From Phymorhynchus buccinoides (Eukaryota > Mollusca > Gastropoda > Neogastropoda > Raphitomidae): DNA of 64,000 nucleotides. Made by a program: the position numbers and the translations under genes. The stretch is from contig CM065703.1 in the NCBI GenBank assembly GCA_017654935.2, positions 43,488,324 through 43,552,323 of the forward strand, read 5' to 3'. The notes under the pieces are model-generated. The model saw only the letters and a program-made list of their open reading frames with translations, ran no database searches and was not told the origin of the DNA. Below are positions 52,856-64,000 of the stretch, piece after piece; the stretch's first letter is position 1; the number at the start of each line of letters is the position of its first letter.

Positions 52856-53240
52856 AGGTGTACAGTGGCACAGTGGTAGCGCGTTCGCCTCGTGTCAAGT
52901 AAACCCAAGTTCGAACCTGGGTACAGGGGATTTTTCCTCTCACTTTGCACTAGGCCTCACGGTCTGAATGTAGAGTGTTTCGGATGAGATGATAAACGGA
53001 GGTCCCGTGTGCCCATGCACTTAGCATACGTTAAACCCAGTGGCAACGAAAAAGTTGTCATTTGGTCAAAATTTACCCCCCCCCCCCCCCCTTTCCTTCC
53101 TCATCAGTTACACAAATATTGCATGCAAACAAAAAATTGGGTGGCGCGCCTCTGGCTGCGACGCGCTCTCCAGGTGGGAGCTACCCGAATTTCACAGAGA
53201 CGCCTCCATAACTATAAAGTACCTAATACCTAATACCATG
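52856..53240 (+). mobile_element. tRNA-derived SINE, family 1
   Basis: Head ACAGTGGCACAGTGGTAGCG to AAGTTCGAACCTGGG is the least degraded in the window. Centre GTTTCGGATGAGATGATAAA; tail ACCTAATACCTAATACC. Confidence 0.9.
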
Positions 53241-54360
53241 TAAATGAGATGGAACATGATAAAGCCAATAGCTTATATTTATTATTTGCAAAGAAACATG
53301 TCGCCCTTTGCTCGTGTTTCGTCTACTTCAATAAAGTCTTGTTTAGAGACGAAAGAGCTGGGACGTCATGGTTAGACAAGTTCCTAAAGTTAAAAATCCT
53401 CTCACTTTGTCTAATTTTGACGTCACAGCTGGTCCTAAGGATTTTCACTATCGCAGAAGTCATGTTCCGTGAGAAAACTAATGGCCAGTTGATCCCTGAC
53501 TCTAGATGTGCGGCAACACGAGAGTTAATGTTTTGAAATAAAAGTATGAGTGGTCACTTGATCTTGAAGAAAAGGTATAAAAGGTTGGTTACAGCGATAG
53601 ACTTTGCAGACTGTGGCTATGTATATCAAAGAAACTATGCTGTAGCAGTTTCAAGAGCGTTTTTAGATCCAAACGGAGCATCCGAGTCTCTTTCAAGTAT
53701 AGAACCAGTATGCTTTGAATTTGATAACGAGGTAAAGGAGGTTATGTTAACATGTTTGTTCATTCATATGTCTTGGTACATGTTTGATATGTTTGGAAAG
53801 CCATTTAAAGCGATGTGATGATTATGAATTATTTGGACGTGAATTAGATAATTTCAAGGTGCTACTGTATATTTTTTGTTTGTTATTTTTCTAAAATACA
53901 ATGGTCATTTCTTGAAGTAGAAAGCATTTATATAAGCTTTGGGTTTTTTTGGTCATCCTCGGCATGATTTTGGTGATAATTTAGCAGCGTGATTGTGTTT
54001 GTGTGTTGTATTGTATCACAGTGTGCATTCCTTTGTCCTCTCTAGCAAATGAAATCAAACTTTTGGGGGGACAAATTTGGGAAGATTTCACCTTATGCAT
54101 GTTGTATGAATTGTTTTATTCATGACTCGTTTGCGTTTGTAGGCATGTGTGCATGTGAATGACTTTGTGTGTGTGTGTGTGTAACTCAGAAATTTAATGG
54201 ATACTAGGCCATAGCCCCTTCCATGGAGCGAACACAATGAACACTAAGAACATGCAACAAATAATTGACAACATCCGCACTAAATAACGAATCAAATGTG
54301 CTACCGCATTTACAACAAGGAACAATTAGTGTGAATAAGAGAGAAAGAAAGAGTGAATAT
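53241..54360 (+). other. Unique stretch with unassigned open frames
   Basis: Frames at 53249-53536 (95 codons) and 53546-53818 (90 codons) are not repeat-derived. They start ATGGAACATGATAAA and ATGAGTGGTCACTTG. I recognise no domain; AATAAA occurs between them. They could be remnants of a gene or chance. Confidence 0.2.
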
Positions 54361-54407
54361 GGGGGGGGGGGGGGGGGGGGGGGTGGGGGGGGGGGGGGGG
54401 GGGGGGG
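54361..54407. repeat. Poly-G run
   Basis: About 47 G with one T interruption. Confidence 0.95.
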
Positions 54408-54700
54408 AGGAAGAGAGGTGCTTAACTCTTTCGTTCCTGGGATCTGCTTTTGAGGTTGAATGGGAGCAACTGCAGATTCCTAGCTTTATAGAGCTCTCTA
54501 TCTCCCTATTCCTGGGTTTCCAGAGAGAGTCAAACTGTATAAAGGGGTGTTATGTTACTATGAATATGCGGCATGTTTTCAGCAGCCTGTTTCGCTTTCA
54601 TAAACAATACTTGCCCCAGTAAAAAAACAAAAAAAGCTCCTTGCATTGCAATTATAGAAGAGCAAAGTAATAACAGTTGCACCAAAAGACAAAATCAACG

Positions 54701-55610
54701 GGATAAAATGTCTCAGCAGCTAAAGAGGTTCTCAGGATAAAATGTCTCAGCAGCTAAAGAGGTCAGGATAAAATGTCTCAGCAGCTAAAGAGGTTCTCAG
54801 GATAAAATGTCTCAGCAGCTAAAGAGGTTCTCAGGATAAAATGTCTCAGCAGCTAAAGAGGTTCTCAGGATAAAATGTCTCAGCAGCTAAAGAGGTTCTC
54901 AGGATAAAATGTCTCAGCAGCTAAAGAGGTTCTCAGGATAAAATGTCTCAGCAGCTAAAGAGGTTCTCAGGATCAGGATAAAATGTCTCAGCAGCTAAAG
55001 GGGTTCTCAGGATAAAATGTCTCAGCAGCTAAAGAGGTTCTCAGGTTCTCAGCAGGATAAAATGTCTCAGCAGCTAAAGAGGTTCTCAGGATAAAATGTC
55101 TCAGCAGCTAAAGGGGTTCTCAGGATAAAATGTCTCAGCAGCTAAAGGGGCAGGATAAAAGTCTCAGCAGCTAAAGGGGTTCTCAGGATAAAATGTCTCA
55201 GCAGCTAAAGAGGTTCTCAGGATAAAATGTCTCAGCAGCTAAAGAGGTTCTCAGGATAAAATGTCTCAGCAGCTAAAGGGGTTCTCAGGATAAAATGTCT
55301 CAGCAGCTAAAGAGGTTCTCAGGATAAAATGTCTCAGCAGCTAAAGAGGTTCTCAGGATAAAATGTCTCAGCAGCTAAAGGGGTTCTCAGGATAAAATGT
55401 CTCAGCAGCTAAAGAGGTTCTCAGGATAAAATGTCTCAGGATAAAAGCAGCTAAAGAGGTTCTCAGGATAAAATGTCTCAGCAGCTAAAGAGGTTCTCAG
55501 GATAAAATGTCTCAGCAGCTAAAGGGGTTCTCAGGATAAAATGTCTCAGCAGCTAAAGGGGTTCTCAGGATAAAATGTCTCAGCAGCAACAGCTAAAGAG
55601 GTTTCAGGAA
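54701..55610. repeat. 34-bp minisatellite, about 27 copies
   Basis: Unit AGGATAAAATGTCTCAGCAG plus CTAAAGAGGTTCTC, with GAGG/GGGG variants and several slipped short units. Confidence 0.95.
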
Positions 55611-55665
55611 TGAACAAGTTCATCAATCTTTTTAAGATGTTTCATGTCATCTCACAGGGTCACTC

Positions 55666-56290
55666 TCTTCTCAGGTCAGGTCAGGTATTTGGACGACCAG
55701 GCCTTGCAGCCTCTCAATGCGTCCTTCCTTTTGGTTAGAGTTTGGCAATTGCTGTGGCGGTTTTTAGCATCCATATTGATGCACTAATCATGGATGTACT
55801 TTAACAGGGCCATTTTTGGATCACTGTCTAGGAGGTTTTTGAATTTGTTAGTATCTGAGGCCAGTTCAGTATGTGCCGGGAGGTTGTTCCAATATTGGGT
55901 GACTGTTAGAAAAAAAGTTTTTTCTAATGTTAGTTCTGCTGTACCTGGTTAGGATTTTAAGTTCACTATTACGGGTTCTTATTTCGTTAGACAAGTGAAA
56001 CAAGCCTTTGTTAGTATTGTCAGTGCCTTGAAGAATCTTGTAAACATTTATCAAATCTCCCCTTAGTCTTCTGTATTTTAAAGATGGCAAGTCTAATTTA
56101 CGTAGCCTGTCCTCATAATCCAAATTTTTCATGGATTTTATCAGTTTGGTTGCTCTCCTCTGTACCTTCTCAATTGCACTGGACTGTCGTTTAAGAAAGG
56201 GATTCCAAATTATATTGCCATACTCAAGATGAGGCCGTATTAAACATTTGTAAAGATTTATGAACACCTCTTTATTTAAGTTTCCCAGTT
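55666..56290 (-). mobile_element. 5'-truncated LINE, 3' end of reverse transcriptase ORF
   Basis: The minus-strand frame reads LYKCLIRPHLEYGNIIWNPF, QRRATKLIKSMKNLDYEDRL and LDLPSLKYRRLRGDLINVYK, the C-terminal tail after the RT domain of CR1/Rex-type non-LTR retrotransposons. The frame breaks near the end (ILEQPPGTY). The 3' tail is a CCTGA repeat at 55674-55686. Confidence 0.88.
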
Positions 56291-56892
56291 AAGTCATAAT
56301 AAACTTCCTTTCCAATTTCCAATAAACGTTTGATTTATAACATTTACTACAAACATTTTAATGCAATAAACAAATCTTCCGAGGTTCAGTTAAAGTTTCC
56401 TTTTGTTACAGTTTCCTTTCCAATAAATCTGTGTTAACTCCCCAGCACAAGGAGACAGCAGTTCACACAATCAGTTCAGCTCTGATTCTGACATATAACA
56501 AAAGGAAATTCATACGGTAAAGTTTTTATTAAGCAATGTAAAACTAACACTAGAAACAGAGTTGCTAATTTTTGGAATTATTTAACTTTTGATTTAAGTG
56601 TGCACCTAAATCCTAATATTAATATATTCAAAAATCGTCTTGATAATTCTCCCAAATTGGTATATGTATTTAGTAGTAGAAGCATTGATTATTTATTTTT
56701 GTATTATAGGAAAATTCAACCGTAAAACATTGACCGCTAAAAACTATTAAATATCAAATTGGCATTCGATGTGACTGCTAAAAAGGTTGACGGCTCGATT
56801 AGTTCCTATTCTACTACTACTACTAGCTCTGAAAAGTCATCTGAATTCGTGTTCACACAGTCTCTTGAAAAACATGCAACTTGCATTCAGCT

Positions 56893-57330
56893 TAAAGGGG
56901 CACCCTGACAGATACGTTTATGTAATAAACACGTCGACATCACCAGGAAAACACCCTTTACAGAGATCGCAACACCCACTTTGCTCTTGGTTTCCTATAA
57001 GTCAAATCGTCGATTCCTCCTTGGCGGAGGTACTGGAAGTCAAATTCGTTCAGTGAAAGAGAAGGCACATGTTTCACAATACAAGCCTTTTTATGTATTT
57101 GTTTTTAATTTGATACAGTTTACCTAAAGGAGTTTTTCTCACAACAAAGAAAATAGCTAAAAACAATTTTTTTACTGCTCTACCAAAAAAAAAAAAAAAA
57201 AAAGCTTGAACCACAATGAGTGACCTCCACCCACCCCATTCAAAATGGCTTAATCTCTCCAGCATCTCCACCAAGGAGGAATCGCCGTTTCGACGGTTTG
57301 ATTTCTAGGAAACCAGAGCAAAGTGAGTTC
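56893..57330. mobile_element. Partial copy of the long-TIR element
   Basis: AAAGGGGCACCCTGACAGAT, AACACGTCGACATCACCAGG and GGTTTGATTTCTAGGAAACC match 27074-27625; the right terminus is missing. Confidence 0.7.
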
Positions 57331-57339
57331 TGATACTTA

Positions 57340-57824
57340 CAACAAACAAATATTTACACAAGTGTTTAGTAACGTTATTATTTTAAAGATTATTCACAAG
57401 AAACAAAACAAAACTGCTGGCTATTTCGGCGAATGCGCCTTTATCAACATAGACAAACAAGAAAACAGCAAACAGCAAATATAACAAAAGGAGCAAAAAG
57501 CAGGCAACAAAAGGAGCAACAAATCAACAAGATAAAAAACCCCACAATACTTCCCCTCAAACCAGGCCATGCTACTGCCAACATTTAATATTGTGATAAC
57601 AAATCAGTTATAATCGATGATTCTTGTTCAAAGTAAATCAATCGTTATTACAATCATCCACCTAATGAAACAAAGCATACCAATTATGTAAAACTTCAAA
57701 ACATGTGTGTCAGTCAGTTTTGTCTGACTAGCCACGACTTCCAGATATAAAGTAGGCAATTACTATTCTGGAGGACTTGGCATAAAGAAGTCTTGCCAAA
57801 AATATCCCCATTCTCCTGGACATG
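57340..57824. other. Intergenic, nothing recognised
   Basis: A-rich sequence with no long frame and no assigned repeat. Confidence 0.4.
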
Positions 57825-57962
57825 AATGAAAATCCGTTTAACGTCCTCCGGTCTGAAACAGACACATATGGGACATTAGTAGATATAAAGATGGTGGGAA
57901 CGATCCTGGAGGCAGCGCAACTCCAGGAAAGTCCCGACTTTGTAACGATACAGATGTATATC
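57825..57962 (-). mobile_element. Dispersed SINE-like retroposon, truncated
   Basis: ACGTCCTCCGGTCTGAAACA through AGTCCCGACTTTGTAACGAT; lacks the GGTTAAACCTCATCGGC end. Confidence 0.75.
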
Positions 57963-58089
57963 ATGCCTACAAATAATTAACATAAAAAAGTCATTCTCCC
58001 GGACAAAGATATTTTAGACAGCTGGTGCCGGGGAAGGTCCCCAAAGGCCAAATAATCCTTTTTGCTGCAGTACTAGTATTGGGTTAAAT

Positions 58090-58710
58090 AATATAGTATT
58101 TTCAAAACTATATAAAAGTTTGGTCAGACCTCATCCAGAGTATGGGAATCAGGTCTGGAGTCCGTTTTTAAAAAGGCAATCGGCAGCATTAGAAAGGGTC
58201 CAAAGACGAGCAACAAAATTGATTAAAGCCGTTAGTCACCTTGATTACGAACACAGACTAAGAAAGTTGAAATTACCATCTCTGAAATACAGAAGAATTC
58301 GTGGGGATCTGATAAATACATACAAAAATTTTCACAGTGATAACAATACTAATAAATCTTTGTTCCAGCTAACAACTGACTCAAGAACCCGTAACAGTGA
58401 TTTAAAAATACTAACCCAGTATAGCCGAACTAATATTAGAACAAAAATTCTTTTCTAACAGAGTAACAAAGTTTTGGAATACTCTTCCTGCACATATTAA
58501 ACGAGCACAGAATCTAACACAATTCAAAAACCTCCTTGGTGGATACACCAACATATGAAAACTACAATACGAGCATGACTAAAAGGCAGATTTGCCGAAA
58601 ACAAAATACAAAAACCTCTCAGCTGTGCAAAAGTTCAAACAAAAATGACAGGACAGTGAAGAGGCCGCGAGGCCTAATGTCCTAACTACCTGACCTGACC
58701 TGACCTGAAG
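58090..58710 (+). mobile_element. 5'-truncated LINE, plus-strand sister of 55666-56290
   Basis: Reads LVRPHPEYGNQVWSPFLKRQ, RVQRRATKLIKAVSHLDYEH and LKLPSLKYRRIRGDLINTYK. After ILF* a frameshift continues with VTKFWNTLPAHIKRAQNLTQ, the usual end of such ORF2 proteins. The tail is GACCTGACCTGACCTGA. Confidence 0.9.
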
Positions 58711-59270
58711 AGCCAGAGCAAAATAATGCCTCCGAGTTTGGGGTTCAATAGCATCAAAGACTGTACACATTTACCATGATTTGCCATCACAAGGTTCAAA
58801 ATGTGACATAGAACATGGATCCAAGGTAAACCTACCTTTGAGAACAACGAATAAACCAGTGATACCGGACTGAACCATGCATGCTGCACTAATGAGCGCT
58901 TTCGATTTCAATCACATGAATTCACATTAGCAAATTAACTGAAGTTTGGATTTTGTGTGTGCCGTCTGTACTAAGCTTTTTCATCTTCAAGGGTGAGGAA
59001 GTGGTGGGATGATGTAGACGTAAGGGGAGGGGCGACAGAAGCAGAATTGGGGTGCAACTTTTTTTTTCTTTTTCTTTTTATAACTAATTAAAAGTCACAG
59101 GGGGCATGTCGCGAAGGGGTGAGAGGGGCAGAGGATATGGATAAGGGTAGTATAAGCAAGTGTGTTTGATAGGTCTCGTATTTGTACATTTAAGAATGGC
59201 CGTACTTTCAGTATCGTAATTTTAAAGAAATGGATGTAAATTATTGTATGGAAAAATTGAGCCTTTCAAT

Positions 59271-60327
<1,057 letters not shown>

Positions 60328-60379
60328 CAAATGCGAGTGATTTGTTCAAATAACCTGAGTCTAAGACCCCTTATCATGG

Positions 60380-60765
60380 TATTAAGTATTAGGTGCTTTA
60401 TAGTCACAGAGGCATCTAGCTATGTGAAATTCGGGTTGCTCCCACCTGGAGATAGTGTCGCAGCCAGAGGCGCGCCACCCTTTTTTTTTGTTTGCATGCG
60501 ATTTTTTGTGTGACTGATGAGGAAGAAAAGGGGGCGGGGGTAAATTTTGACCAAATGACAACTTTTTCGTTGCCACTGGGTTTAACGTGTGCTAAGTGCA
60601 TGGGCACACGGGACCTCGGTTTATCGTCTCATCCCAAAGACTCCACATTCAGACCGTAAGGCCTAGTGCAAAGTGAGAGGAAAAATCCCCAGTACCCAGG
60701 TTCGAACTCGGATTCACTTGACGCGAGGCGAACGCGTTACCTCTGTGCCATTCTACACCTAAGTG
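60380..60765 (-). mobile_element. tRNA-derived SINE, family 1, reverse copy
   Basis: Complement of the 52856 copy: GGTTCGAACTCGG and GAGGCGAACGCGTTACC at the right, GTTGCTCCCACCTGGAGA at the left. Starts in GGTATTAAGTATTAGGT, the reversed tail repeat. Confidence 0.88.
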
Positions 60766-60885
60766 GGTGAACAAACAATTTAACTATTATTAGCTTGTAA
60801 CAATCCACAATATAACAAAAGTTGGCTTTGATTAGAATTTGAAGCATGGTGAAGATGGCGTGTCACCACGTTTCCCCCGCCAAAA

Positions 60886-61210
60886 AAAAGGAGGACCCCC
60901 CTGTAGCCTAAGACGTAACTTATAGAAGGTTGGAAAGGAGGACCCCCTGTAGCCTAAGACGTACCTTATAGAAGGTTGGAAAGGAGGACCCCCTGTAGCC
61001 TAAGACGTACCTTATAGAAGGTTGGAAAGGACCCCCTGTAGCCTAAGACGTACCTTATAGAAGGTTGGAAAGGACCCCCTGTAGCCTAAGACGTACCTCC
61101 CCCTGTAGCCTAAGACGTACCTTATAGAAGGTTGGAAAGGAGGACCCCCTGTAGCCTAAGATTTACCTTATAGAAGGTTGGAAAGGACCCCCTGTAGCCT
61201 AAGATTTACA
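60886..61210. repeat. 43-46 bp minisatellite, about 8 copies
   Basis: Unit GGACCCCCTGTAGCCTAAGA plus CGTACCTTATAGAAGGTTGGAAA with a variable GGA/GGAGGA joint. Confidence 0.93.
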
Positions 61211-61247
61211 GAAATCTTAAAGAAAAGTGAGATAACCAGGCTCTTTG

Positions 61248-61320
61248 ATTCCTGCCAGGATTTGAACCTAGATCTCTGTCTGAAATCCAGACAGCGTGTT
61301 ACCCTTAACACTACAGGAAT
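61248..61320 (-). tRNA. tRNA-like sequence, 73 nt, probably a pseudogene or SINE head
   Basis: On the minus strand the ends ATTCCTG and CAGGAAT pair as a 7-bp acceptor stem. GTGT/ACAC form a D stem, and CTAGG TTCAAAT CCTGG makes a T arm with a B box. The anticodon arm is abnormal: CTGTCTG/CAGACAG can form 7 bp with a 5-nt loop and no proper U33, so a working tRNA is unlikely. Confidence 0.5.
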
Positions 61321-61663
61321 TTGGGTAATGGGAGCCAAAGGTCATCTCACTAATTAACACCACGTCCTAGGCATACTCCCATCCCTTTAAGCTGTCACCA
61401 CAATCGGCTTTTACTTTAAACAAAATAGAGTAGGTGTTGGAGGAAAACAACCATCTTTGTTTACAACCCTTGAGGTCTGCTTAATATGAAATGATTTTAG
61501 GTTGATAGTTTTTTAGCAAAATGATTTTTCATGACAACTATAATACTGCCATTTGACAAATGTGTTCATGTTTACATATGCCTCCACGATACATGTATGA
61601 AATGTTACATATATGCGTACAATTATAGCTTTAATATATAGCACTCATAATTAAGATTACGAG

Positions 61664-61664
<1 letters not shown>

Positions 61665-61725
<61 letters not shown>
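61665..61725. repeat. Poly-C run of about 60 bases
   Basis: The longest homopolymer in the window. It abuts the (GAA)-tailed dispersed repeat (GTGGGGATACC...). Confidence 0.97.
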
Positions 61726-61726
<1 letters not shown>

Positions 61727-62075
61727 TGGGGATACCGGGGGGGGGGGTGTCTTTTGCATAAATAGTCCCCCACTTCTGGAAGTTCTGTGCTTGTAACTTC
61801 CTCTAATCTGTCACTCTCTTTGATTCTGCCTTTTCCCTTTGCTTACTGTCATCTACTATCTTTCTGCCTTACCGGTCCATTTTCCTGCCTTTTTTCAAAA
61901 AATACTTTCAAAAAGATTTTCTCCAGCCGAAGTCGGACATGCTGGGCCTAACTATTTTGTGGTTAGGCGCATAACGGCAGCATGACGCATATACGCTTAT
62001 AATTGACAGGAAATTGTCTGAGCGATCGAAGAAGAAGAAGAAGAAGAGGAAGAGGAAGAGGAAGAGGAAGAGGAA
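61726..62075 (+). mobile_element. Dispersed repeat with (GAA) tail, most complete copy
   Basis: From GTGGGGATACCGGGG through GCATAAATAGTCCCCCACTT and GCGCATAACGGCAGCATGAC to GATCGAAGAAGAAGAAG and GGAAGA repeats. About 330 bp without coding capacity. Confidence 0.78.
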
Positions 62076-62345
62076 GATAGGCCAGCCACCGCAAAGTCTA
62101 CAAAATACATTTTCAGTAACTGATTAAGCTGACTACAATTTTCGAGCATGACATTCCCTGAAACTGAAATAACAATAATAAGCCCAAAATATGTAATCAG
62201 ACATTTGTCCTAACAGGGAAGACCACAATACGACAAAAATAAAACTAATCTAAAGGCATTGGGATGATTGTAGTATTTGGGGGGAATCAGTTGCTCTCTA
62301 AAAGTTTTATAAGCAGGGCAAAATAACATGTCATTCCAATTCTTC

Positions 62346-62563
62346 TAGGGGAAGACGGGGTAAAAAGCGCATGGGCGGGTAAGAAGCCCACCCCAATTAT
62401 CTCATGAAATAAAGAAAATTTCAGTCAAATTTGCCCATGAGACGAATGCTAGACATTAACGCTCGTCTCATGGGCAAAATGAGACTGAAATTTGCTTCAT
62501 TTCATGAGATAATTGGGGTGGGCTTCTTACCCGCCCATGCGCTTTTTACCCCGTCTTCCCCTA
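62346..62563. mobile_element. Perfect-copy foldback MITE, copy 2
   Basis: Identical by eye to 4943-5160 over all 218 bases including TA ends, with different flanks (left AATTCTTC, right TATCTGGG). Confidence 0.92.
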
Positions 62564-62628
62564 TATCTGGGCAAAAAAACACCAGGATAAATCCTTTGGA
62601 ACGTTTGAATATCTTAATCGATGTGGTT

Positions 62629-62875
62629 TTAACCCTTTCACCACCAGCCATCTTTGAGCCAAAAAATTCCATTAAAGCTACCTGGTTACAGAAAATATTT
62701 TGTCTGTAATATTGTTTGATTTCTCTGTGACACATTTAGAATGGGGTCAATCCTTACTGCCTAAATTCAGGAACACAACATCATTGAATAACAGACCCTA
62801 ATTTCAAGAACTTTTATGACATGGTTGTTAAATCATTGTGGTGCAAAAATGCGACATTGGCGGTGAAAGGGTTAA
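62629..62875 (+). mobile_element. TTAA-flanked MITE, family 1
   Basis: TTAACCCTTTCACCACCAGCC to TTGGCGGTGAAAGGGTTAA with both TTAA sites intact. Interior closest to the 33104 copy (ATTTCTCTGTGACA..TTTAGA). Confidence 0.87.
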
Positions 62876-62879
62876 AGGA

Positions 62880-63417
62880 GACACACCCAATCTAATTCTG
62901 GTTAAATTTGTTTGTATAAAAGAATTTTTAATTAAGTTCACGTATTGTACGTGGTGGATCTTGCAACTGCATAGATATAGAATACAACGAATATCGTTCG
63001 TGGGTATATGACGGTATAGTCGAGATCTTGCAAATGGCAATCAAACAATCTCGTTTTGTGAAATAGAAACACCCGAAGGTCAGATGGGACCCAGAACTGC
63101 ACCAGCCACGCCCGTCCCATCAACGCGAGAGCAGCCCTGCCCCAGACTTGGAAGACCGTGTTATGTTACTGGGGGGCAGGCACACACAGGACATTCCATT
63201 AAGTATACAAGGCACATAGCTACTCCCGGCTTGGTGACCATCGGATACGATACAAAGGAGTCCTTGCGAAATGTCCCCATGGGTGTACCAGTCCATTTTT
63301 CATGACTGCAGAGCCCACCGGCAAAAGACACCCACTCAGACACCAGAACGCATCCAACAGCCCCCAAAAAGGACAGTCGAGTCCAGTGCATTCCTGACAA
63401 GGCCACAGGCGACGACG
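62880..63417. other. Intergenic, nothing recognised
   Basis: Short open frames on both strands (for example 63220-63456 minus) overlap each other and show no known domain. Confidence 0.4.
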
Positions 63418-63616
63418 AAAATGGAGTTTTACGTCCTCTTGGTCTGAATCAGACACATATGGGACATTTGTAAATACAAATATGGTGGGAACAATACTGG
63501 AGGCAATGCCCGGAGGCAGTACGAAACAAGTAAAGTCCCGATTTTGTATTAGTACAGATAGCTGTAGCGGTGACCACGCCTCGGTTAAACCTCATCGGCT
63601 ATGGCACCGCCACAAG
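63418..63616 (-). mobile_element. Dispersed SINE-like retroposon, well-preserved copy
   Basis: TTTTACGTCCTCTTGGTCTG through CCTCGGTTAAACCTCATCGG to GCACCGCCACAAG, preceded by GACGACGAAAATGG. Confidence 0.82.
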
Positions 63617-63699
63617 TTAGTATAAACACTATTTGATAAAGGCCACAGGCTCTCGTCTTACGGACTTATATGCCTCAGGAGAGAGTCCTAGAATATGAA

Positions 63700-63948
63700 G
63701 CGCCTTTTGCACAAAACCCTAGATAAGAGGTATCAACAGTTTCAAAACACTAGCTAAGAGATATCAACAGTTTCTATGAGGCGCCTTTTGCACAAAACCC
63801 TAGCTAAGAGATATCAACAGTTTCAAAGCACTAGCTAAGAGATATCAACAGTTTCAAAACCCTAGATAAGAGATATCAACAGTTTCAAACCCTCACTAAG
63901 AGATATCAACAGTTTAAAATACTGACTAAGAGATATCAACAGTTTCTC

Positions 63949-63987
<39 letters not shown>

Positions 63988-64000
63988 GTCTGTCTGTCTC
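63700..64000. repeat. 27-bp-type tandem repeat and TCTG microsatellite
   Basis: AACCCTAG[AC]TAAGAGATAT plus CAACAGTTTCA repeats about eight times to 63944, with a larger unit (GCGCCTTTTGCACAAAACCC) duplicated at 63702 and 63782. (TCTG)n follows to the window end. Confidence 0.92.

Noticed and set aside
63084..63456. Overlapping plus and minus frames near the window end
   Set aside because: Mutually overlapping, short, and with no recognised domain.

Overview
The window is animal nuclear DNA, not bacterial. It is dominated by long di- and trinucleotide microsatellites, homopolymeric G/C runs, minisatellites, MITEs, tRNA-derived SINEs and 5'-truncated LINEs. Inside this material lies one intact multi-exon gene with canonical GT..AG introns. 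A marine mollusc, perhaps a gastropod, is my best guess. It rests on the repeat style, on tRNA-headed SINEs sharing a TTTCGGATGAGAC-type central block, and on degenerate TTAGGG-type repeats. The species cannot be named from this window.

The only gene I can support is a complete xylulose kinase (XYLB, FGGY carbohydrate kinase family) on the + strand. Its 19 coding exons run from the ATG at 10784 to the TAA at 50613. All 19 exons join in phase into a 532-residue protein, close to the roughly 536 residues of the human enzyme, with similar exon lengths. The CDS is 1,599 nt in about 39.8 kb, so about 96% of the locus is intron. The enzyme phosphorylates D-xylulose to D-xylulose 5-phosphate, linking the glucuronate-xylulose pathway to the pentose phosphate pathway.

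Layout: 1-10.7 kb is intergenic (microsatellites, a palindrome cluster, a perfect foldback MITE, a 35-bp direct repeat pair). 10.8-50.6 kb is XYLB, its introns filled with minisatellites of 27, about 67-75, 35/45, 90 and 74 bp, plus MITEs and SINEs. 50.6-64 kb is intergenic (diverged copies of the gene's 3' end, SINEs, two related LINE 3' ends, a 34-bp minisatellite, a second identical copy of the foldback MITE).

The most striking signal is that six of the 19 exons (5, 7, 9, 12, 17, 19) sit next to tandem partial copies of themselves. In four cases the repeated unit is the 3' splice site plus the first part of the exon. In one it is the exon's end plus its donor, fused to a GAT microsatellite. 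In one it is the end of the last exon plus 3' flank. This makes arrays of decoy splice sites, some of them frame-neutral (33 or 54 nt). I know of no description of this pattern at XYLB, but I could not search. Other points are a MITE lying 7-12 bp inside the intron 18 donor, an exon 7 acceptor placed 12 bp from a MITE end, three families of TTAA-flanked MITEs, a nested retroposon with a 14-bp target duplication, and a SINE whose promoter-bearing head is amplified 11 times.
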